Of a stretch of 43,143 nucleotides of DNA, positions 22,103 to 29,254 are shown one piece after another; the stretch's first letter is position 1, and each line of letters begins with the position of its first letter. Both the position numbers and the translations under genes were made by a program. The stretch lies in assembly GCA_035310015.1 (NCBI GenBank), contig DATGEO010000092.1, forward strand, positions 1 to 43,143, read 5' to 3'. The notes beneath the pieces were generated by a model. That model was not told the DNA's origin. It was given only the letters and a program-made list of their open reading frames with translations, and made no database searches. The DNA comes from DATGEO01 sp035310015 (GTDB taxonomy: Bacteria; Chloroflexota; Dormibacteria; Dormibacterales; Dormibacteraceae).

Positions 22103-23581
22103 CTAGCTGACGGCGATGTCCACCGCTGGGCGCATCTCGCTCAGCTGGTGCAGCACCTCGTGCACGGGATGGGCGAGGAAGTTCTCGGGCGGCTCGTCCG
22201 GCGTCTCGTCCCTCGATGCGAGCGACGGAAACGCAACCTGCTCGAGCATCGCCTGGAACCGCGGGCCCCACTTGCGCGTGCCCAGCCGGGCGGTGGTCGA
22301 GCAGTTGTCGACCATGTAGGCGACACCGCGCGCGTGCATGTACGGCAGCAGCGAATCGACCGCCTCGATGATCGACTCGTTGGCGATCTCCGAGTACGGG
22401 TGGCCGTGCTCGACCAGGATGTCGACCTGCGCCATCATCGCGCCGACGAACGTGCCGGCGGTGAAGCCGTCGATCCCGGGCGCCGCGCGGCCGCGCTGCT
22501 TGCGCACCGCCGACCCCGCCGTCCACATCGGCGACCCTTCGACGTTCGTCATCGGGTAGTCGCGAAAGCGCGCCGCCGCCATCACGACGCTGCGTATCTC
22601 GTTGCCGCTCGTGACCTCGTCGTAGAGCTCCGCCATCACGCCCTTGAAGGCCGCGTACGTCGAGTCGTAGGCGCGGCGGAAGTCGCGGCGCGAGCCGGCG
22701 TCGAGCTGCTCGTCGACGCCGATCATGCCCTGGCGGGAGATGGTCTCGCGGATCGGCCCGGTCAGCGACTCGCACGCGCGCGTGAACGCCTCCTCGGGGC
22801 TCGCGCCCTCGTCGAGGTAGCGGTGGTACAGGGCCTCCACGATCCCGTGCACCGCGCCGAGCAGGATGGCGCGCTCGCCGAACAGGTCGGACACGACCTC
22901 GGACTTCAGCGTCGTCTTGAACGTGTACGGAGCGCCGAGCGCGACCGACCAGCCGAGCGCGATGTCGGTCGCCCGCCCGTCGAGGTCCTGCTCGACCGCG
23001 AAGCTCGTGTTGATGCCCGCGCCGTTCACCTCCCGGCCCTGCTCGTACAGCCGGCGCACGGACGGCCCCATGCCCTTCGGGCACACGGCGATGACGTTGA
23101 CATCGGGAGGAAACGCACCGCCGACCGTCTCGAGGTAACCGAGCAGGAAGCCGTGCGACAGGCCCAGCGTCGAGCCCGGCTTCAGGGCTTTGAAGATCTC
23201 GGGGTAGAGCTGCGCCTGCGCCGCGTCCGAGATGAGAAGGATGGTCAGGTCGGACCCACGCACGACCTCGAACATCTCGCCGAGCGTCGCATTGTCTTCC
23301 GAGAATCCCGCGGCTCGCGCTTCGGCGAACGATTCCGAGCCCGACCGCAGCCCAACGGCCACGCGGATGCCGGAGCCGGCCAGCGACTCGCGCAGGTTCT
23401 GCGCTTGCGCGGGGCCCTGCGAGCCCCAGCCGATGACGCCGATCTGCTCGATGCCGGCGAACGCCCTCGGCAGCAGCTTGAACAGGTGCCGGCCGCCGCG
23501 CAGGAAGCTTTCCTGCACGCCGTCGAGCTCGATCGTCTCGACCGCGAAAACCGAAGACTCGAAGAGATTCGGCGTCCTCAT
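22103..23581 (-). CDS. ilvC: Ketol-acid reductoisomerase, plant-type class II
   Basis: 492-residue KARI that converts acetolactate to dihydroxyisovalerate. The length and double-knot C-terminus are class II, not the ~330-residue class I usual in actinobacteria. The sequence recalls plant chloroplast KARI closely: GVIGWGSQGPAQAQNL (NADPH site), EARAAGFSEDN, LGLSHGFLLGYL, AVCPKGMGPSVRRLY, INTSFAVEQDLDGRATD, FGERAILLGAVHG (Mg ligands D and E) and NESIIEAVDSLLPYMHARGV. The ATG at 23581 overlaps the pheA stop (ATGA). The expected partner is the ThDP enzyme at 19477. Confidence 0.93.
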   Translation of the reverse strand: MRTPNLFESSVFAVETIELDGVQESFLRGGRHLFKLLPRAFAGIEQIGVIGWGSQGPAQAQNLRESLAGSGIRVAVGLRSGSESFAEARAAGFSEDNATLGEMFEVVRGSDLTILLISDAAQAQLYPEIFKALKPGSTLGLSHGFLLGYLETVGGAFPPDVNVIAVCPKGMGPSVRRLYEQGREVNGAGINTSFAVEQDLDGRATDIALGWSVALGAPYTFKTTLKSEVVSDLFGERAILLGAVHGIVEALYHRYLDEGASPEEAFTRACESLTGPIRETISRQGMIGVDEQLDAGSRRDFRRAYDSTYAAFKGVMAELYDEVTSGNEIRSVVMAAARFRDYPMTNVEGSPMWTAGSAVRKQRGRAAPGIDGFTAGTFVGAMMAQVDILVEHGHPYSEIANESIIEAVDSLLPYMHARGVAYMVDNCSTTARLGTRKWGPRFQAMLEQVAFPSLASRDETPDEPPENFLAHPVHEVLHQLSEMRPAVDIAVS

Positions 23582-24420
23582 TCGGCCGCCGGGTAGCTGC
23601 CGAACAGCTTGACTTCCTGCGCCTCGGATTCCAGGGCCGCGAGCGCGTCGGTCGCGGCCGCGGTGTCGCCGATCTCGAAGTCCAGGTAGAAGCGGTACTG
23701 CCACGGCCGGTTGGGCACCGGCCGCGAGTCGAGTCGCGTGAGGTTGAGCCCGCGCTCGGAGAAGCAGCGCAGCGCGCTCACCAGGCTCCCGGGCTTGTGC
23801 GCGCCGATGAAGGCGAGCGATGCCTTAGTGAGGCCTGCGCTCGGGCGCACGGCGGCGCCGCGGTCGACGATCACGAAGCGCGTCTGGTTCGAATCGTCGT
23901 CCTGGATGCCCTCGGCGAGGATCTTCAGGCCGTAGCGCTTGGCCGCGGCCGCGCTCGCGATCGCCGCGCTGCCCATCACCATGCCTTCGGCCACCGCGCG
24001 CGCCGCGCCCGCGGTGTCGTGGAACGAGACGGCCTGGATGCTGCGCGCCTCGAGGAACCGCCGGCACTGCAGCAGCGCCTGCGGATGGGAGAGCGCCCGC
24101 ACGACCGGCTCGCCGCGGCCCAGCAGGCAGTGGCGGACCGGGTGGATGACCTCGCCGCTGACCCGCACGCCCTGGCGCTCCCACAGGAGGTCGTTGACCT
24201 CCTGAACGATGCCTCCCAGCGAGTTCTCCACCGGCAGCACGGCGGCGTCGACCTCCCGCGACCCGAGCGCGTCGAAGGCGCGGGTGAAGGTCGGAAATCC
24301 GATCGTGGTCGCTGCCGGGAGCACGGCGAGCGCGGCCTCTTCCGAGTAGGCGCCGGGCTCGCCCTGGAAGCCGACGCGCGACCAGCCAGGATGGGGTTCC
24401 ACGCGGGCAATCCTAGCCAC
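23578..24420 (-). CDS. pheA: Prephenate dehydratase
   Basis: 280-residue monofunctional prephenate dehydratase for phenylalanine synthesis. The periplasmic-binding-like catalytic domain starts VGFQGEPGAYSEEAAL and contains the essential TRF motif in SNQTRFVIVD (around residue 180). The C-terminal ACT domain (LAFIGAHKPGSLVSALRCFSERGLNLTRLDSRP) is the Phe-binding regulator. The GTG at 24420 is used; a GTG at 24402 would also keep the whole domain. A 6-bp hairpin (CAGGCG/CGCCTG, 24425-24440) lies just before the first start and could mask its ribosome site. Coupled to ilvC by an ATGA overlap. Confidence 0.9.
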   Translation of the reverse strand: MARIARVEPHPGWSRVGFQGEPGAYSEEAALAVLPAATTIGFPTFTRAFDALGSREVDAAVLPVENSLGGIVQEVNDLLWERQGVRVSGEVIHPVRHCLLGRGEPVVRALSHPQALLQCRRFLEARSIQAVSFHDTAGAARAVAEGMVMGSAAIASAAAAKRYGLKILAEGIQDDDSNQTRFVIVDRGAAVRPSAGLTKASLAFIGAHKPGSLVSALRCFSERGLNLTRLDSRPVPNRPWQYRFYLDFEIGDTAAATDALAALESEAQEVKLFGSYPAAE

Positions 24421-24468
24421 GGCGCAGGCGCCACCGCCTGTGGATCCCCAACAACCCGCGCCGGCCGG

Positions 24469-24939
24469 CTACGCCTCCGGGTGACGGTGGAGCGCGGTCC
24501 GCAGGTCGTCCAGGTGCCGGCGCTGGTGCTCGAGCATCTCCGCCATCGCCTCTCGCAGCGGCCTGCCGGCGAAAGCGCCGGCGTGGACGGGCTTGCTCAG
24601 GTCGAGGTCGGTCAGCGCCTCCACGAGCCGGGTCGTGCCCACGTCGAACTCGGCCAGCAGGTCCTGCGGGCTGGTGCCGGCGCGCTTGCGAAGCTGGGAG
24701 GCATTCCAGCGGTCCGCGTCGAACGGCTCGGCTCGGGGTGGCGCGGGCTCCGTCGACGACGCCGCGACCCTGGCGAGCGCCGCCTCGCTGCTCGAAAGGT
24801 GCGCGAGAAGGTCGTGGCACGTCCATCCCTCGTAGCCGCCTCCGGCGGCCGCCGACCACTCGCCGTGGAGGGCGCGAACGATGCTCGCCAGCTCGATGAA
24901 GCCAGCCTCCAGCGAGCTCTCTGAAATCCCGTCAGCCAT
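24469..24939 (-). CDS. DinB-like/mycothiol-dependent maleylpyruvate isomerase-type protein
   Basis: 156-residue four-helix protein of the DinB/MDMPI_N superfamily. GYEGWTCHDLLAHLSSSEAAL is the typical second helix with its metal-ligand His, and EMLEHQRRHLDDL near the C-terminus supplies the other His ligands. Members bind a divalent metal and often use mycothiol or bacillithiol; the substrate is unknown. Start ATG at 24939; divergent from the aldehyde dehydrogenase. Confidence 0.7.
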   Translation of the reverse strand: MADGISESSLEAGFIELASIVRALHGEWSAAAGGGYEGWTCHDLLAHLSSSEAALARVAASSTEPAPPRAEPFDADRWNASQLRKRAGTSPQDLLAEFDVGTTRLVEALTDLDLSKPVHAGAFAGRPLREAMAEMLEHQRRHLDDLRTALHRHPEA

Positions 24940-24962
24940 GGTCGGATACTAACGTTGAACGC

Positions 24963-26336
24963 ATGCTGAGATCGATCGACCCGGCGACCGGCCAGGAGCT
25001 GGCCACCTACCCCGAGGCGGACGAAGCCGCGATCGAGGCCGCCATCGCGGAGGCGTGGAAGGTGCGCACCGGATGGCGCGACGCCGGGATCGAGCACCGC
25101 GCCCGCCTGCTGAAGGCCGTCGCCGGCGTGCTGCGAGCGGACAAGGCGCGCTACGGGTCGATCCTCACCGCCGAGATGGGCAAGCCGATCGTCGAGGCCG
25201 AGGCGGAGGTCGAGAAGTGCGCGTGGACGGCCGGCTGGATCGCCGACAACGCCGCCCGGCTCCTCGCCGACGAGCAGATCGACAGCTCCGCCAGCCGAAG
25301 CTACGTGCGCTACCTGCCGCTCGGCGTGGTGCTGGCCGTGATGCCCTGGAACTTCCCCTTCTGGCAGGTCTTTCGCGCGGGTCTGCCTGCGCTCGCGGCG
25401 GGCAACGTGATGCTCCTCAAGCACGCGTCGAACGTGCCCCAGTCCGCGCTGGCGATCGAAGAGGTGTTTCGGGAGGCGGGCCTGCCCGACGGCGTCTTCC
25501 AGACGCTGCTCGTCGGACCCAAAGCCGTCGACCGGATCATCAACGACCGACGGGTGGCGGGCGTGACCCTCACCGGCTCGGAGGCCGCGGGTGCGCACGT
25601 CGCGGAGACCGCCGGCAAAGCGCTCAAGAAGAGCGTGCTCGAGCTCGGCGGTTCAGATCCGTTCATCGTCCTGGCCGACGCGGACGTGGCTACCGCGGCG
25701 ACCGTTGCGTGCCGGGCGCGCAACCAGAACAACGGCCAGAGCTGCATCGCGGCGAAGCGGTTCATCGTGGTCGACGAGGTGGCCGACGACTTCGAGAAGA
25801 GATTTGTGGCCGCGGTCGGCGCATTGAAGGTCGGCGACCCCATGGATCGCGGCAACCAGGTCGGCCCGCTCGCCCGCGCGGACCTCGTCGACGCGCTCGA
25901 GCGCCAGGTGCGCGAGTCCGTCGCCATGGGCGCGCGGGTCCTCACCGGCGGCAAGCGGCTTGACGGCAAGGGCAACTACTTCCAGCCGACGGTCCTCGGC
26001 GGCGTCACGCCGAAGATGCCCGTGTTCCGCGAAGAGTCCTTCGGGCCGGTCGCCGCGCTGATCCGCGTCAGGGACGCGGAGGAGGCGGTGCAGGTCGCGA
26101 ACGACTCCGACTTCGGGCTCGGCTCCGCCATCTGGACGGCCGACGTCGAGAAGGCGCGCGAGATGGCGGGCCGCGTTGAGGCGGGCATGGTGTTCATCAA
26201 CGGCATGGTCGCTTCCGACGCGCGGCTTCCTTTCGGCGGGGTCAAGCGATCGGGCTTCGGCCGGGAGCTTTCGGAGATCGGCATCCGCGAGTTCACCAAC
26301 GCGCAGACCGTATGGATCGGGCCGGCGCGCACGTAG
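24963..26336 (+). CDS. gabD: Succinate-semialdehyde dehydrogenase (NAD(P)+)
   Basis: 457-residue aldehyde dehydrogenase. It opens SIDPATGQELATYPE; VMPWNFPFWQVFRAGLPALAAG, LTGSEAAGAHVAE, LELGGSDPFIVL (general-base Glu) and NNGQSCIAAKRF (catalytic Cys) are canonical; EESFGPVAALIRV and PFGGVKRSGFGRE complete the fold. Length and motifs fit the short GabD2-like succinate-semialdehyde dehydrogenases that feed GABA carbon to the TCA cycle. Substrate not proven. No GABA transaminase is nearby. Confidence 0.85.
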   Translation: MLRSIDPATGQELATYPEADEAAIEAAIAEAWKVRTGWRDAGIEHRARLLKAVAGVLRADKARYGSILTAEMGKPIVEAEAEVEKCAWTAGWIADNAARLLADEQIDSSASRSYVRYLPLGVVLAVMPWNFPFWQVFRAGLPALAAGNVMLLKHASNVPQSALAIEEVFREAGLPDGVFQTLLVGPKAVDRIINDRRVAGVTLTGSEAAGAHVAETAGKALKKSVLELGGSDPFIVLADADVATAATVACRARNQNNGQSCIAAKRFIVVDEVADDFEKRFVAAVGALKVGDPMDRGNQVGPLARADLVDALERQVRESVAMGARVLTGGKRLDGKGNYFQPTVLGGVTPKMPVFREESFGPVAALIRVRDAEEAVQVANDSDFGLGSAIWTADVEKAREMAGRVEAGMVFINGMVASDARLPFGGVKRSGFGRELSEIGIREFTNAQTVWIGPART

Positions 26337-26400
26337 CCGAGCGGCGGATCGGCCTCATCGGCGCCGAAGCTCCGGCGCGGGCTTCACAGGCCGCAGCTCG
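26331..26400 (-). repeat. Interspersed repeat, copy A
   Basis: Read on the minus strand, this spacer between two convergent genes carries GCGGCC...GAAGCCC, CGCCGGAGCTTCGGCGCC, then GGCCGATC and GCTCGGCT. The same blocks in the same order and spacing occur at 42280-42345 on the plus strand, with about 80% identity over about 65 bp by eye. The core CGCCG/CGGCG is a small hairpin. Confidence 0.6.
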
Positions 26401-26402
26401 GC

Positions 26403-27014
26403 TCAGGCTGTAGACATGCTCGCGGCCGGCGCGCCGGGTCTCTTGGCGGACTTCTTCTCCGCGGCCACGAATTTGCGGGCCATGATCGAGTAGCTGTCCT
26501 TCACCGCATTCGCCGGATCGAGGCCGAGTTCGCGGGCAATGTCCGGGATCGTCTCCAGCGGGCCTTCGACCTCGACGAAGTGGCCGAAGTCGAGGCGGTC
26601 GAGGGTCACGTTGACGTTGCCCGCGACCCACACGGCGCGGTGCTTCCGGTAGATCACGAGCACCTGGAAGCCGAGCTGCGCGAGCAGGTCGAGCGTGGCG
26701 TGCGCGTTGTTCACCTCGATCTCCGTCTCTTCGCGCACCTTCACGCCGGCGAAGAACTTCGCCGCGCCCTTGGCGGTGAGCATCCCCCGCGGCCCGCCGT
26801 CCAGCACTCGCAGCCGCAGGGTCACGCGTCGCGTGGTCTTGCCCGGGCCGAGGAAGCGGTAGTTCTCCTCGTCGTACGTGCCCTCGAGCTTGTAGCCGAG
26901 CTTCTTCAGCGCGGTCCTGACGCGCGCATGGTCCTTCGGCCCGCCGACCCGGAACTTGAGCTCGGACTCGATGCTGCGGTCGCGGAGCTGGCGGTGATGG
27001 CGGCGTCGCGGCAT
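26403..27014 (-). CDS. CYTH-domain protein (class IV adenylate cyclase-like)
   Basis: 203-residue CYTH (CyaB/thiamine triphosphatase) tunnel protein. The ExExK signature is present as ESELKFRV after a short basic N-terminus; basic and acidic strands follow (TLRLRVLDGG, REETEIEVNN, YRKHRAVW, NVTLDRLDFGHFVEVEG). CYTH enzymes act on triphosphates with two metal ions: class IV adenylate cyclases, thiamine triphosphatases and inorganic triphosphatases. Which activity applies cannot be told. The C-terminal 20 residues are Lys/Ala-rich. Confidence 0.8.
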   Translation of the reverse strand: MPRRRHHRQLRDRSIESELKFRVGGPKDHARVRTALKKLGYKLEGTYDEENYRFLGPGKTTRRVTLRLRVLDGGPRGMLTAKGAAKFFAGVKVREETEIEVNNAHATLDLLAQLGFQVLVIYRKHRAVWVAGNVNVTLDRLDFGHFVEVEGPLETIPDIARELGLDPANAVKDSYSIMARKFVAAEKKSAKRPGAPAASMSTA

Positions 27015-27269
27015 GTCTAGTGGACTGTAACGGCCAGAGCTGGAGCAGGCCGAAGGCTCGAAGACCGGCGTTCCAGGCGGCCGGTGCCAAGGCGCGGGTG
27101 GCGAGAGGACGATGGCATCGGTAGATGCCTGAGGACGATCGCCGGGGCCCGCAACGCCGGCATCAGCGCCCGCATCCGGGTCCCCGCGGAATCCTCAGAT
27201 TCCGTGGGGTGGTCAGGGCGCCCGGCCGTCAGGGACGTCGGATGCTCCAGATGTGGCCGGTACGGTCCA
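27015..27269. other. Gene-poor spacer with two hairpins
   Basis: 255 bp between the CYTH and debranching genes. Two inverted repeats stand out: GGCATC/GATGCC (27114-27129, loop of 4) and CCCC-G-CGGAATC / GATTCCG-T-GGGG (27182-27209, loop CTCA, 12 pairs including one G-U). The second is flanked by GGT...TGG, as is the hairpin at 42413-42431. No coding frame on either strand was supported. Confidence 0.5.
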
Positions 27270-29174
27270 CTAACGCGGAACTATGACTTTCACGCCGCTC
27301 GGTACGCGGCCGAGCTTGACCTCGCGGTCCTCGACCACGAAGTCCAAACGCTCGCCCGCGAAGTGCAGGCCGGTGACCTCGAGGCGCGTGAAGAGGGGCG
27401 TGGAAAGGGGCGCGATCCGAAGCCGGCGCTGCTTCGAGTCAACGTTGAGCCCGAGCAGCGTGCTGAGCAGCGAGAACACCGACGCCGCGGCCCAGTTCTG
27501 CGGGCTGCAGCTGGCGCGGTAGTCGTCCGGCAGCTCGCCGGGCTCCCGCGACGTGCCGCACCACAGCTCGGGAAGCCGGCGATCCGGAAACGCCATGCCG
27601 GCCTCGAGCACCATGCGCGCGAGCAGCTCGGCCTCGCGATCGCAGCCGGCGAGGCGCATGCCCGCCGCGGCGATCGCGCAGTCGTGAGGCCACACCGAAC
27701 CGTTGTGATAGCTGCACGGGTCGTAGTTGACCGCGAGGTCGCCCAGCGTGCGCACGCCCCAACCGGACCACAGGTCTGGCTCCATCAGCCGGGTCGCGAC
27801 GGCCTTCGCCCTTGCCGGCGGAAGGATCGAAGTCCACAGGCAGTGGCCGGGGTTGGAGGTGACGGCCTGCACCTGCCGGTGGTCGCCGTCGAGCGCCTGG
27901 GCGACGAACTTCTCGCGCGCCATCCAGAAGTCCTTGTTGAAGCGCCGGCGGACGTCCTCGGCGCGGGCCTTCAGCTCGGGCCGGCGCCGCGCCATGCCCA
28001 GCAGCGCCCGATACCAGTAGCCCTGCACCTCGCACAGGCCGGCGGGATTGCGGGCGAGACGGCCGTCGGTGTGCGTCAGCGAATCGTCCGAGTCCTTCCA
28101 GCCCTGGTTGCGCGCCCGGGCGCCGCGATAGTCGATCCAACCGTCGCCGTCGGTGTCGCCCCATTTCTCGCACCATTCGAGAGCGCGCTCGGCCGCGGGC
28201 AGCAGCTCTTCGAGCAGCGCGTCGTCGCCCGTCCAGTCGTGCGTCTCCACGAGCCCCACGACGAACAGCGCCGTGGCGTCAACCGTCCCGTACAGGATGT
28301 GTGGCCAGCCGCCGAGCTCGACAGCATCGCCGGTGCGCACCTCGTGGAGGATCTTGCCCGGCTGCTCCTCGGTCTCCGGATTGTCGACCTTGCCCTGGTG
28401 GAGGGCGAGAAATCTAAGCGCACCGCCCGCGATGCGTGGGTTCAGCGGCAGCGCGAACATCGACGTGAAGAGCGCGTCGCGCCCGAACGGAACCGCGAAC
28501 CACGGCAGGCCGCCGGTGGGATAGATGCCGGTCGGATAGCGGTCGCAGAGCATGCGCATGTCGTCGCGGCTCTGCTCGATGAGCTCGTTGAGCGCGGGAT
28601 TGTCGGTTTCGAAGTGCGCGCACTCGTGCGCCCAGGTGTCATAGATCTCGCGGATCTTCGCCGCGCCTTCGTCGAAGCCCGGCACTTCGATGCCGGCGCG
28701 GGGCAGGACGTGGACCTCGATGGTGAACGTCTCGCCCGCGGCCAGGTGCAGCGAGTGCTTCGAGCCCGCGGGCTCGATGACCACCTCGGTCAGTCGCCGG
28801 GAACCGTCGCCGTCGCGGATCAGCAGGCCGCGGCCCGACACGCCGAGCGCGCCGGGCGGCCGCGGCGGCAGGCGCACCAGGCCGCGGACCTCGAGCATGG
28901 CCGCGAAGTCGGCGCCGAACACGAGCTCGAGCTCGGCGGACTCGGGGCCTTCGCTCTGGTTGGTGACCTTGATGCGCTCGTGCAGCCCGCTGGCGAGGTA
29001 CCGGTCGCGCGTGATGAGGAAAGGGCCGGACCGCAGGTTCCACGTGACGCCGCCCGGGTGGGCGTCCAGGCTTTCGGGCTCGGCGGGCTTGCCGTTCACG
29101 AGCATCAGGTACTCGGACAGGAAGCGCGTGTCCCCGAGCCAGAGGCCGTGACCGTCGACGCTGCCCGCGACCAT
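27270..29174 (-). CDS. Glycogen-debranching-type amylo-alpha-1,6-glucosidase
   Basis: 634-residue protein. An N-terminal glycogen-debranching domain (DGHGLWLGDTRFLSEYLMLVNGK) is followed by an (alpha/alpha)6 barrel with YPTGIYPTGGLPWFAVPFGRDALFTS, DTDGDGWIDYRGARARNQGWKDS and SYHNGSVWPHDCAIAAAGMR, which carry the acidic catalytic residues of GH63/GH133-like enzymes. It probably removes alpha-1,6 branches from glycogen or related glucans. ATG 29174 is the first standard start, but about 25 well-matching residues (IIKEDRLFAVSARNGA) lie before it in frame, with only a CTG at 29258 available; the true start is probably upstream. Same strand as, and coupled to, the preceding sensor-dehydrogenase gene. 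Confidence 0.8.
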   Translation of the reverse strand: MVAGSVDGHGLWLGDTRFLSEYLMLVNGKPAEPESLDAHPGGVTWNLRSGPFLITRDRYLASGLHERIKVTNQSEGPESAELELVFGADFAAMLEVRGLVRLPPRPPGALGVSGRGLLIRDGDGSRRLTEVVIEPAGSKHSLHLAAGETFTIEVHVLPRAGIEVPGFDEGAAKIREIYDTWAHECAHFETDNPALNELIEQSRDDMRMLCDRYPTGIYPTGGLPWFAVPFGRDALFTSMFALPLNPRIAGGALRFLALHQGKVDNPETEEQPGKILHEVRTGDAVELGGWPHILYGTVDATALFVVGLVETHDWTGDDALLEELLPAAERALEWCEKWGDTDGDGWIDYRGARARNQGWKDSDDSLTHTDGRLARNPAGLCEVQGYWYRALLGMARRRPELKARAEDVRRRFNKDFWMAREKFVAQALDGDHRQVQAVTSNPGHCLWTSILPPARAKAVATRLMEPDLWSGWGVRTLGDLAVNYDPCSYHNGSVWPHDCAIAAAGMRLAGCDREAELLARMVLEAGMAFPDRRLPELWCGTSREPGELPDDYRASCSPQNWAAASVFSLLSTLLGLNVDSKQRRLRIAPLSTPLFTRLEVTGLHFAGERLDFVVEDREVKLGRVPSGVKVIVPR

Positions 29175-29254
29175 GGCGCCGTTCCGAGCCGAGACGGCAA
29201 AGAGGCGATCCTCTTTGATGATTACGCGCTTGCTGTAGAGGTAGTTCTTCTGGC

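Noticed and set aside
24421..24468. A phenylalanine leader peptide for pheA
   Set aside because: The spacer is only 48 bp, holds a 6-bp hairpin and has no Phe-rich frame.
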